From NCBI GenBank assembly GCA_029977615.1, contig JAPOKO010000001.1, positions 19,607 through 83,606 on the forward strand: DNA of 64,000 nt, written 5' to 3'. The notes under the pieces are model-generated. The model saw only the letters and a program-made list of their open reading frames with translations. It did no database searches and was not told the origin of the DNA. Origin of the DNA: a bacterium (GTDB taxonomy: Bacteria; Actinomycetota; Acidimicrobiia; Acidimicrobiales; Ilumatobacteraceae). Shown here in pieces: positions 8,425 through 15,553 of the stretch (positions within the stretch are counted from its first letter, which is position 1; every line of letters begins with the position of its first letter). The position numbers were made by a program, and so were the translations under genes.

Positions 8425-9196
8425 GAAGAACTACAAATCCATCGGCGAAGTACTTGGGCTGTTGCTTGATGAGTTTCCTGATGTCACTATTTCCAAAATT
8501 CGATTCCTTGAAAGCCAGGGTTTGATTGAACCAGAGAGAACCCCTTCGGGTTATCGCAAGTTCAGCGATTCTGAAGTTGAGCGACTTCGATTTATTTTGC
8601 GCGAACAACGCGAAAACTATTTACCTTTGAAGGTCATCCGCACGCGACTCGATAATGACACAAGCGATGGAATGGTTCGACCATACGACGACACCGATCC
8701 AACGGGAGTGCGTGGAGTCGTTCATCAGGGTTCACACCCAGCGGCTGCAAAAAAGCTGTCGGCAGCCCCACTTGCGCCGCATAAGGCTCGTGCATTGCGC
8801 GACGACACATTGTCCATTGACCGCGGCGAGCTTCTTTCGGCGATTGACATGGACGAGAAGTTGTTGAAAGAAGTCATTGCAGCGGGAATTGTGTCTCCTC
8901 GCAAGATTGGCGACATGGAGATGTATTCACCGCTTGATCGTGAAATCTTGGAGATCATACGCAAGTTTTCCGAACTTGGAATCGATGTGCGTAACTTGAA
9001 GACGTTAAAACGGCAGGCAGATTCCGAAGTAGCAATTTATGAGATGAAGGTTCAACCCATCTTCATGCGAAAAAATCCGACGTCTAAGGCACAGGCAGAG
9101 GAAATGCTTGACAATTTGATCGAGTTGGGCGAACAATTACGTTCTACATTGGTCGAGGTTGCCGCGCGGACATTCCGTGGCAATCGTCAGTCATAG
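8417..9196 (+). CDS. ftsR: MerR-family regulator, FtsR-like
   Basis: A 259-residue DNA-binding protein with an N-terminal MerR helix-turn-helix ('ISKIRFLESQGLIEPERTPS', residues about 22-41) and a longer C-terminal region. FtsR of corynebacteria and Rv1828 of mycobacteria share this architecture and activate ftsZ. ATG 8417 is chosen because the DNA-binding domain begins immediately after it; a reading from 8276 only runs through the FHA gene in another frame. The start overlaps the end of the FHA gene. The neighbour order FHA, FtsR, bifunctional nuclease, MerR matches mycobacteria. Confidence 0.85.
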   Translation: MDEKNYKSIGEVLGLLLDEFPDVTISKIRFLESQGLIEPERTPSGYRKFSDSEVERLRFILREQRENYLPLKVIRTRLDNDTSDGMVRPYDDTDPTGVRGVVHQGSHPAAAKKLSAAPLAPHKARALRDDTLSIDRGELLSAIDMDEKLLKEVIAAGIVSPRKIGDMEMYSPLDREILEIIRKFSELGIDVRNLKTLKRQADSEVAIYEMKVQPIFMRKNPTSKAQAEEMLDNLIELGEQLRSTLVEVAARTFRGNRQS

Positions 9197-9215
9197 GCAA
9201 TAAGGTGATTGCGTC

Positions 9216-9713
9216 ATGACGAAAAGACTTGCAGCCGAGTTAGAAGGCATTCGCGTCGAAGTTCCGTCAAATATTCCGGTCATGCTGATTCGCGAAATCG
9301 ATGATTCACGGAGGGTGATTCCCATTTACATCGGTGAGGCAGAAGCCTCCTCGATTTCGGTTGCTTTAAGTGGCGTAGTCCCAGATCGCCCGCTAACACA
9401 CGACCTGATGCTCAACACCATCGCCGAAATGGGTGGGGAAGTGGTAATGGTCGTGGTTACCGACGTGAGAGAACATACTTATTTCGCCAATATCCACATA
9501 GCGGTAGGCGGTGTAGAGCGAGTCATTTCGGCGCGCCCTTCGGACGCCATAGCGCTCGCTGTCAGGGCCGAAGTACCCGTATTTGTTGAATCAGATCTGA
9601 TGGACAAGGTTGGAAAGTCTGCAGTGACTGCGGATGAAACTGATGAGGAAGAGATTCTTGACGATTTCAGAGAGTTCATTAACTCAATTAATCCGGAGGA
9701 TTTTCAGGGTTAG
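9216..9713 (+). CDS. Bifunctional nuclease family (DUF151) protein
   Basis: A 165-residue protein of the BFN/DUF151 family (Rv1829 homologue by context). Conserved family features are visible: 'PVMLIREIDDSRRVIPIYIGEAEA', the 'PLTHDLM' segment and 'ARPSDAIALAVR'. Nuclease activity has been reported for some family members but the role in bacteria is unsettled. The C-terminus is acidic ('DETDEEEILDDF'). A TAAGGT box lies 9 nt upstream of ATG within the short ftsR-bfn gap, so an internal promoter is possible. Confidence 0.9.
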   Translation: MTKRLAAELEGIRVEVPSNIPVMLIREIDDSRRVIPIYIGEAEASSISVALSGVVPDRPLTHDLMLNTIAEMGGEVVMVVVTDVREHTYFANIHIAVGGVERVISARPSDAIALAVRAEVPVFVESDLMDKVGKSAVTADETDEEEILDDFREFINSINPEDFQG

Positions 9714-9733
9714 TCAAACCCAAAAAGCGCCCG

Positions 9734-9739
9734 TAGCCT
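9734..9739 (+). promoter_or_regulatory. -10 box of second MerR gene, leaderless type
   Basis: TAGCCT ends exactly 6 nt before ATG 9746. Confidence 0.6.
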
Positions 9740-9745
9740 GACCTG

Positions 9746-10207
9746 ATGCATCAGGGGTTTAGTGGCACACAAGCAGCTGAAGTAGTCGGAATTTCGTATC
9801 GCCAATTGGATTACTGGGCTCGAACGAATTTGGTTCGCCCATCGGGATGCGACGCCACAGGAAGTGGCTCCCGTCGTGTCTACAGCTATCGCGACCTGCT
9901 CGAGCTTCGAGTAATTAAGAGTCTGCTCGATGCTGGTATCAAGCTTGAATCAGTGCGAGAAGTCTTCAACTACCTTCGTAGCCACGTTGACACCGAAATT
10001 GCAGCCGCACATATTGTGATTAGCGGTCAGTCAGTGGTGTTGTGTCAAGGAGACCAACTCGTTGACGTAATGCGCAATGGTCAGGGAGTGTTGAACGTAT
10101 TGCCATTGTCTGGAGTGAAAGATCAAGTTGACTCACAGATTGTGCGTATGGAAAAGGCGAGTGCACCCGCGCCACGCGTAGTTGCACAAATCGACATCGC
10201 GCTTTAG
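9746..10207 (+). CDS. MerR-family regulator (Rv1830-like)
   Basis: A 153-residue protein with an N-terminal MerR winged helix-turn-helix ('TQAAEVVGISYRQLDYWART' region, residues about 8-27, then 'RRVYSYRDLLELRVIKSLLDAG'). The C-terminal part is not a recognisable metal- or drug-binding domain. Mycobacterial genomes carry a similar MerR gene directly after the bifunctional-nuclease gene, so this is the last gene of that conserved block. It has its own leaderless-type promoter. Targets are unknown. Its stop is 6 nt from the convergent next gene. Confidence 0.88.
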   Translation: MHQGFSGTQAAEVVGISYRQLDYWARTNLVRPSGCDATGSGSRRVYSYRDLLELRVIKSLLDAGIKLESVREVFNYLRSHVDTEIAAAHIVISGQSVVLCQGDQLVDVMRNGQGVLNVLPLSGVKDQVDSQIVRMEKASAPAPRVVAQIDIAL

Positions 10208-10213
10208 GCGTAA

Positions 10214-10630
10214 TTACTCACTTGTTCCCTGAGTTGATGGGGCAGGAGATTCTTTGGGTTTTGACGATTGTGGCATGAACGCCATTAATGGTCCGAGACG
10301 CTTGCTGAGTTCGGTTAGTGCACCTGACACTTCTGCAAGTTTGTTCACAGCTCCCAAAGCACCATTCACGTGTGGCATCACTTGACGCATTGGACCTTCA
10401 ATGTCATCAAGCAATCGATTGACGCGTGACGCAACTTGGTTCATGTTGTCCATAGATTGAACAAACAGTTCCATTGCGGAAATAAGGGACTCGACTGTTC
10501 GCTTCGCTTGATCAACAGCTTTTGCACCGGAAGTTACTGGATTGAATTCGGAGAGCAATGCGAACAGATCGTTTACTTGCTGCTGACCAAACGCTCCGGT
10601 GCTTTGGTTGTTCGACTCGTTGCTACTCAT
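10214..10630 (-). CDS. Helical protein of unknown function
   Basis: A 138-residue protein with no cysteines, no membrane segment and a long predicted amphipathic helical core (residues about 18-115) rich in Val/Leu/Met/Asn heptad-like spacing, flanked by Ser/Asn/Gln-rich N-terminal and Pro/Ser-rich C-terminal tails. It is reminiscent of phasin-like or coiled-coil proteins but I do not recognise a family. The start is backed by a TAGAGT box exactly 6 nt upstream. It follows the PLP decarboxylase stop region on the opposite side by only 4 nt. Confidence 0.65.
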   Translation of the reverse strand: MSSNESNNQSTGAFGQQQVNDLFALLSEFNPVTSGAKAVDQAKRTVESLISAMELFVQSMDNMNQVASRVNRLLDDIEGPMRQVMPHVNGALGAVNKLAEVSGALTELSKRLGPLMAFMPQSSKPKESPAPSTQGTSE

Positions 10631-10634
10631 GACA

Positions 10635-11885
10635 TCACTCTAGGTTGCCGTATGCACCAACTTCGCCCGACAGGCGAGTGCCCAACACCGTCTTGATGCT
10701 GGCATCAAGATCAACAATGAATGCATTCATGGTGTTGTGATGAACCGCGCTCACCGTGCAGTGAAGCGAATCAGGTGGTGTTTGCCGATCGACATACCAA
10801 CCACGTGTTCGCAACTCGTCTGCAACGGCAAATACGTTGAGCGCTGAGGGATCAACAGCGCCAAAACTGATGAGTGTGGAATCGGGGTATCCGCGGAGAA
10901 CGAGATGTTCGTGAGTAGTGATGTGATTTGCAAGCTGTTCAGTTGCCTTTCGAGCGTCATTAGTAAGACGTGTGTATCCATCATCTCCGAGATGGCACAG
11001 CACCGCCCAAGCACTGGCAATGGCGCCACCGGATTTTGTACCCAGCACGCCAGACGATGCATACATTCCGCCAAGCCAGTTGTCGGTAAAAAATCCCTGA
11101 TGTGATCGCAATTGCTTGTTGCGATACATCACAACGGATGCGCCTTTTGATGTGTACCCATACTTATGCAGGTCTACAGAAACGGAAGTCACGCCAGGAA
11201 CACCCAAATTCCAGGGCTGAATTGCATGTCCAAGTTTCTCAAGGTAGGCGAGCGTTACACCTCCCATGCATGCATCCACGTGGCAGTTCACGCCATGCTT
11301 TATGGCTAGTGCAGCAATGCTGGTGACGTCATCGATGACACCTTGCGGATATTGCGGGGCAGAGGCAACGAGCAAAATGGTGTTGCTATCGATTAACCGC
11401 TCCATAGATTCAATATCGGCGCGCCAATCTGATCCAACGTCAGACCGCCTCGATTCAACACCGAAATAGTGGCAAGCCTTCTCAAAAGCAGCGTGAGCCG
11501 ATGTGGGTAGAACGATGTTTGGGTTGGTCACGCCGTTAGTGACCGCAAACTGGTCACGGGCGGCCTTAACGACCATCAGGATGCTTTCGGTGCCTCCTGA
11601 GGTCATAAACCCGGCTGAGTCCTTGTCGGCACCAAGCCAAGGGCCAACCATGGACAACACATCGGACTGCATGATTCGTAGGCTCGGGAATGCATCGGTG
11701 CTTAAGGCATTTTCGCCGCTGAATCGACGGTACGCATCTTCGGCTACAGCAATGGCTTCGGCGCCTGCGTAGTACGCCAAACTAAACACACGTCCATTGC
11801 GCCAATCAACATCGTTTTTGCGCAGAGACTCAAGATCGTCAAAAACCTGCGGGGCAGGGATTCCCTTAATTGGCAGTGTTTTCAC
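10635..11885 (-). CDS. PLP-dependent decarboxylase, sphingosine-1-phosphate lyase-like
   Basis: A 416-residue fold-type I PLP enzyme of the group II decarboxylase family. The Schiff-base lysine lies in 'DLHKYGYTSKGAS', which with 'TSGGTESI' and 'HVDACMGG' resembles sphingosine-1-phosphate lyases (C-C cleavage of phosphorylated long-chain bases) more than glutamate decarboxylases. No sphingolipid genes are nearby, so the substrate is uncertain; amino-acid decarboxylation is an alternative. The start is GTG with a TAGGAT box 5 nt upstream. The 3' end stops 5 nt before the next minus-strand gene's start. Confidence 0.85.
   Translation of the reverse strand: MKTLPIKGIPAPQVFDDLESLRKNDVDWRNGRVFSLAYYAGAEAIAVAEDAYRRFSGENALSTDAFPSLRIMQSDVLSMVGPWLGADKDSAGFMTSGGTESILMVVKAARDQFAVTNGVTNPNIVLPTSAHAAFEKACHYFGVESRRSDVGSDWRADIESMERLIDSNTILLVASAPQYPQGVIDDVTSIAALAIKHGVNCHVDACMGGVTLAYLEKLGHAIQPWNLGVPGVTSVSVDLHKYGYTSKGASVVMYRNKQLRSHQGFFTDNWLGGMYASSGVLGTKSGGAIASAWAVLCHLGDDGYTRLTNDARKATEQLANHITTHEHLVLRGYPDSTLISFGAVDPSALNVFAVADELRTRGWYVDRQTPPDSLHCTVSAVHHNTMNAFIVDLDASIKTVLGTRLSGEVGAYGNLE
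10637..10642 (-). promoter_or_regulatory. -10 box of helical protein gene, leaderless type
   Basis: TAGAGT on the minus strand, ending 6 nt before ATG 10630. It lies inside the 3' end of the upstream decarboxylase gene. Confidence 0.55.
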
Positions 11886-11933
11886 GATGAATCCTAACTT
11901 TACATAACTATGATTATGGGCTAAACCTCATAC

Positions 11934-12356
11934 TCAACCAGACTGAGTAACCCCAGTAATTGAGTCTGTCACAAGGGGTTTTGCGGCATCCAATAACCAT
12001 GTCAACGCTGCTTTGAAGTCTCGCGTTGTTGGATCAATTGATGGATCGAGATCTTGTTCGACGTCGTCGATTGCGCATTTCAAGATGAAGATTTGATCGC
12101 GTAACGCATCGAGTTCGCTCCGTGTTACCACCAATTCGTCTTCGCTGAGAGCTAGCTCGGAGGCTCGCTGACGCGCCACCCAGTCCCATTGCTTGCAGGC
12201 CTGAGTACAGAATCTACGTGGACGTCCAGACCCTGTTTGTACTGGCAATGGAGTTCTGCACCAGACGCATTTGGGTACATCCGCGACTGGGCGCTCTGTA
12301 CGAGTGCTCCCTAACTCACCCGGTCTAATGACTCCCGGTATCTGTGATTTAGTCAT
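11934..12356 (-). CDS. Zinc-finger protein of unknown function
   Basis: A 140-residue protein. Residues 30-54 carry a C-x2-C...F-C-x3-C finger (Cys30, Cys33, Cys50, Cys54) of the 'RRFCTQACKQ' type that recurs in small actinobacterial proteins, followed by a predicted helical segment (about 60-130). ATG 12356 is preferred to an upstream start at 12461, which would overlap the divergent threonine aldolase; a TATCTT box lies exactly 6 nt before it. Nucleic-acid binding is a guess from the finger only. Confidence 0.65.
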   Translation of the reverse strand: MTKSQIPGVIRPGELGSTRTERPVADVPKCVWCRTPLPVQTGSGRPRRFCTQACKQWDWVARQRASELALSEDELVVTRSELDALRDQIFILKCAIDDVEQDLDPSIDPTTRDFKAALTWLLDAAKPLVTDSITGVTQSG

Positions 12357-12362
12357 GACGAA

Positions 12363-12368
12363 AAGATA
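12363..12368 (-). promoter_or_regulatory. -10 box of zinc-finger gene, leaderless type
   Basis: TATCTT on the minus strand, ending 6 nt before ATG 12356. Confidence 0.55.
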
Positions 12369-12414
12369 AGCCAAGTGTGAATTCAATGTGTGGATGGCAC
12401 CCCATACTGGATCT

Positions 12415-13470
12415 GTGACAAAACTGCCCGCGCCGCCGAAGTCATCGTTTGCCAGTGACAACGTTGCTGGCGCTCACCCACTGGTGCTTGAAGCGATTGC
12501 GAAGGCGAATGCCGGTCACGTCCCTGCATATGGTGCCGACCCAATTACGGTTCGCACGGTACAAGCATTCAAGGAGCTGTTTGATCACGATGTTGTAACC
12601 CAGTTTGCCTATGGCGGTACCGGTGCAAATGTGTTTGCGCTCGCCAGCATGTTGCGACCTGCTGATGCAATTGTGTGTGCTACACAATCACATATCAACG
12701 TCGATGAAACTGGTGCACCTGAGCGTGCGTTAGGAACCAAGCTGATCACGGTTCCAACTACTGACGCCAAGCTTCGTCCACAAGATTTGGAATCGGCAAA
12801 GTCAATGTTTGGCAATCAACATGCTCCCCAACCTGGGATTGTTGCCATCACGCAAGTAACAGAACTGGGTGCTTTGTATTCGGTTGATGAAATTCGCTCG
12901 CTGAGTGATGCTGCCCACAGCATGGGCATGTTTGTGTATCTCGACGGAGCACGAATCGCTAATGCAACTGCTGCCCTTGGTGGAACGCGTGAGGCTTTAC
13001 GTTCGTTCACTCGTGACGCAGGCGTTGATGCAATGACGTTTGGATGTACAAAGGCTGGTGGAATATTTGGTGAGGCCGTTGTGTTCTTCAATGCAGATTT
13101 TGCCAAACGCTCGTTGTACGTTCGTAAGCAAGTTACTCAGTTACATTCAAAAATGAGATTCATCTCAGCACAGTACGAAGCGATGTTGCAGGATGACCTA
13201 TTCATCACATTGGGTGGACAAGCAAACAAAGCAGCACGCATGTTGTTCGAAAAAACTAAGGACATTGCATCCTTGCAACTCACTTCTGTCCCTGCGGCAA
13301 ACAGTATGTTCCCCATCATCGCAAAATCACAGCGTGCACAATTGCAGGAATGGGCCCATTTTTATGACTGGGATACGTCAATTGACCAGGTTCGATGGAT
13401 GACGGCCTGGGACGTAACCGAGCCAGAAATCGATGCTTTCGTGGCTGGTGTGCGCACTCTCCTTACTTAA
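12415..13470 (+). CDS. Low-specificity threonine aldolase / beta-eliminating lyase family
   Basis: A 351-residue PLP enzyme expected to split L-threonine or L-allo-threonine to glycine and acetaldehyde. Family features are 'FASDNVAGAHPLVLEAI' at the N-terminus, 'YLDGARIANA' (PLP-binding Asp/Arg) and 'TFGCTKAGG' containing the Schiff-base Lys. GTG 12415 is chosen because homology starts about ten residues later and a CATACT element lies 6 nt upstream; GTG 12388 and ATG 12394 are alternatives. Another beta-eliminating lyase activity (for example tryptophanase-like) cannot be excluded. Confidence 0.85.
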   Translation: MTKLPAPPKSSFASDNVAGAHPLVLEAIAKANAGHVPAYGADPITVRTVQAFKELFDHDVVTQFAYGGTGANVFALASMLRPADAIVCATQSHINVDETGAPERALGTKLITVPTTDAKLRPQDLESAKSMFGNQHAPQPGIVAITQVTELGALYSVDEIRSLSDAAHSMGMFVYLDGARIANATAALGGTREALRSFTRDAGVDAMTFGCTKAGGIFGEAVVFFNADFAKRSLYVRKQVTQLHSKMRFISAQYEAMLQDDLFITLGGQANKAARMLFEKTKDIASLQLTSVPAANSMFPIIAKSQRAQLQEWAHFYDWDTSIDQVRWMTAWDVTEPEIDAFVAGVRTLLT

Positions 13471-13491
13471 GGGATGCTGTTTCTTGTCTAA

Positions 13492-13521
13492 TTGACTGAT
13501 CGGTTAGTTATCCCCTAGAGT
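13492..13521 (+). promoter_or_regulatory. Sigma70-type promoter of whiB
   Basis: TTGACT at 13492-13497 and TAGAGT at 13516-13521 are separated by 18 bp. Transcription would start near 13528, giving a short leader containing GCGGGGG before ATG 13554. Unlike most promoters in the window this one has a clear -35 box and a leadered transcript. Confidence 0.65.
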
Positions 13522-13553
13522 CACCGTTGGTTGGTCAACGTTGCGGGGGCATC

Positions 13554-13859
13554 ATGGCATCACTTGAGTTCACATCAAAGCGCGTGCAAACCGATGATGA
13601 GTGGATGGACATTGCTGAATGTCGCGGCCTCACCGAAGTCTTTTTCCCACCAATCGCTGAGCGTCCGCAAGCTCGTGAACGCCGTGAAGCAATGGCACGA
13701 ACGGTGTGTATGCAGTGCGCAGTTCTCGATACATGTCGAACCTATGCGCGTGAGAATCATGAGTATGGTTTTTGGGGTGGAGAGTCTGAGGAAGAACGGC
13801 ATGCAGCCGGGTATCGACTCATCGCACCGATCGGTGTTCGCGCAGTTTCTCGTAGCTAG
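13554..13859 (+). CDS. WhiB-family iron-sulfur regulator
   Basis: A 101-residue Wbl protein. The four cluster cysteines are Cys23 ('AECRG'), Cys52 and Cys55 ('CMQC') and Cys61 ('DTC'), followed by the G[VI]WGG-type turn ('GFWGGESEEERHA') that contacts sigma factor region 4. Wbl proteins are [4Fe-4S] transcription regulators confined to actinobacteria and their phages. ATG 13554 is chosen on the GGGGG ribosome binding site; a start at 13527 would add nine residues unlike the family. The C-terminus is short and basic. Which Wbl subclass it belongs to cannot be fixed, though the size fits WhiB2/WhiB1-like members. Confidence 0.93.
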   Translation: MASLEFTSKRVQTDDEWMDIAECRGLTEVFFPPIAERPQARERREAMARTVCMQCAVLDTCRTYARENHEYGFWGGESEEERHAAGYRLIAPIGVRAVSRS

Positions 13860-13895
13860 TTCTTCTCCTCTTATTCACTTCCGATTAGGTGCCAG

Positions 13896-14954
13896 GTGAC
13901 CGCGTTTCCATCGCGTGAACTTGCTGAGCAGCTCGTGGCCACTGCATGGTCGGAATATGACGCAACGCGAACCATCGATCATCTGGTTGAGGTCAGTGCG
14001 CATGTGTCAACCAATCGAGTGTTCCGCGTGGTGTTCAATGACTCCTCGCACATCGTGGCGAAAATATCCTCCTATGGCTCGTATTTTCTTTTCGCAGAAG
14101 ATCACGATCGATTGTTCACCAGTACACAACTTTTGCGCGGTACGCGTTGGGAAGGGTTTCTTGCCGAAGTGTTGCCGCGAAACGGCCACGCCTACACGTG
14201 GTACGACGGGACGTATTGGGTTGCCTTCTACACCGATGTAGAACGAGCGATGCAACTGCCACCGATCTTAAATGATGATCAAATTGAAAATTTGGCGCGA
14301 GAGATTGCTTCGTTTCATCGCGAGTGTTCGCAAATAGCTGGCAACCTGCCTCCCACCTCAAACTCTGTTAAAGGTGATGCAATTCATTTGCTGGATCAAC
14401 TCTCTCACGAGTTCGCTGCGGAACACTTTGGATTACGTCATGACGATATAGAAATTGCCAAACGGTCAACGCATGAATTTCTGCTACATCTTGAGCACAT
14501 TCGATTTGATGAATGGGACAAAATTCCTGTACTCGTTGATTGGAATCTAGGTAATTTCTCTGTCAAACATCTCAATTCACATTTTGAGTTGTTCAGCCGA
14601 TGGGATTATGACTGGTTTCGCATTGATACACGAATGTTGGATTTCTATTTTTTCTCCCGCGTGTCATCCGAAACTGGTGATCGAACGTCGTTTACCTATT
14701 CCCCACACACATTGCTTGAACCTCGTTTCGTAAAGTTTCTGCGCCAATACCACGATGTATTTCCGCTTTCTAAGCAAGAATTGTTGTTTCTGCCGTGGGC
14801 GTATCGATTCTTCATTCTCAATTACGTCATTCGTGAAGGCGCTAAGTTTTTCCGCGAGGACATCAGCGTGAAATTCCGCAAGGACGCAACTCGCATTTAT
14901 CTGCCAATGCTCAGCGATTTTGATGCATCTTCGTTGCTTGCCATCTTGGATTAA
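13896..14954 (+). CDS. Aminoglycoside phosphotransferase/kinase-like protein
   Basis: A 352-residue protein with the protein-kinase-like fold of the APH/choline-kinase superfamily. The catalytic loop appears as 'VDWNLGNFSV' (catalytic Asp and Mg-binding Asn kept, the preceding His of HxD replaced), and 'WDYDWFRID' supplies the DFG-like Asp. N-terminal lobe features ('HIVAKISSYGSYFLF') are recognisable. The substrate is unknown; these enzymes phosphorylate small hydroxylated molecules. GTG 13896 is preceded 5 nt by TTAGGT. It ends 3 nt before the convergent carbonic anhydrase-like gene. Confidence 0.7.
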   Translation: MTAFPSRELAEQLVATAWSEYDATRTIDHLVEVSAHVSTNRVFRVVFNDSSHIVAKISSYGSYFLFAEDHDRLFTSTQLLRGTRWEGFLAEVLPRNGHAYTWYDGTYWVAFYTDVERAMQLPPILNDDQIENLAREIASFHRECSQIAGNLPPTSNSVKGDAIHLLDQLSHEFAAEHFGLRHDDIEIAKRSTHEFLLHLEHIRFDEWDKIPVLVDWNLGNFSVKHLNSHFELFSRWDYDWFRIDTRMLDFYFFSRVSSETGDRTSFTYSPHTLLEPRFVKFLRQYHDVFPLSKQELLFLPWAYRFFILNYVIREGAKFFREDISVKFRKDATRIYLPMLSDFDASSLLAILD

Positions 14955-14957
14955 TAA

Positions 14958-15479
14958 CTAATCAGAAATTTTGCGCATTGATTTTTTAAACCACTTACCT
15001 TTTTCAACATAAATCTTTGCGCCAAATTCGATATCGGATGATCGTGCACGGCCTTCCTTGATGATGGCTGGGGCTCCAACTGCAAGCGCCCCCGGCGGCA
15101 CGATTTGATCATTCAGCACAACAGCATTTGCTGCAACGATTGCACCAGTACCAACTCGCACGCGATGCAACACGACTGCGCCTGAGGAAACCTGTGCGCC
15201 ATTTTCAATGATGCAGCACTCAAGATGCACGATGTGGCCAATGACGCAATCATCACCAACAATGGTTGGATCCTGTGGCGTCGTATGGATGACGGTGTTG
15301 TCCTGAATACTGGTTCGTGCACCGATCTTGATATACCCGTCATCGCCACGTAGTACTGCACCGGGCCAAATCGTTGATTCGGCTCCAATTTCGACCGATC
15401 CAATAATCACCGCATCTGGGTGAACAAACGCTGTTTCATGAATGTTTGGAACTTGATCCCCTAGTGAATAAATCGCCAT
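14958..15479 (-). CDS. Gamma-carbonic anhydrase family protein (left-handed beta helix)
   Basis: A 173-residue hexapeptide-repeat protein with the gamma-CA layout: 'RGDDGYIKIG', His65 in 'NTVIHTT', and 'IGHIVHLECC' with His82 and His85. In Cam-type enzymes the third zinc His is five residues after the GH His; that place is Glu87 here, and His85 sits at +3. The 'HLE' variant occurs in other family members, so zinc binding is likely but carbonic anhydrase activity is unproven. TACGGT ends 6 nt before ATG. Confidence 0.88.
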   Translation of the reverse strand: MAIYSLGDQVPNIHETAFVHPDAVIIGSVEIGAESTIWPGAVLRGDDGYIKIGARTSIQDNTVIHTTPQDPTIVGDDCVIGHIVHLECCIIENGAQVSSGAVVLHRVRVGTGAIVAANAVVLNDQIVPPGALAVGAPAIIKEGRARSSDIEFGAKIYVEKGKWFKKSMRKISD

Positions 15480-15485
15480 CTGCCC

Positions 15486-15491
15486 ACCGTA
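15486..15491 (-). promoter_or_regulatory. -10 box of gamma-CA gene, leaderless type
   Basis: TACGGT on the minus strand, ending exactly 6 nt before ATG 15479. Confidence 0.55.
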
Positions 15492-15553
15492 GTGCGCACG
15501 AATAAGGCGTGCGTATTGGGGAAACGCGGTTTTCGCAGGTACCGTAGAGCCCC

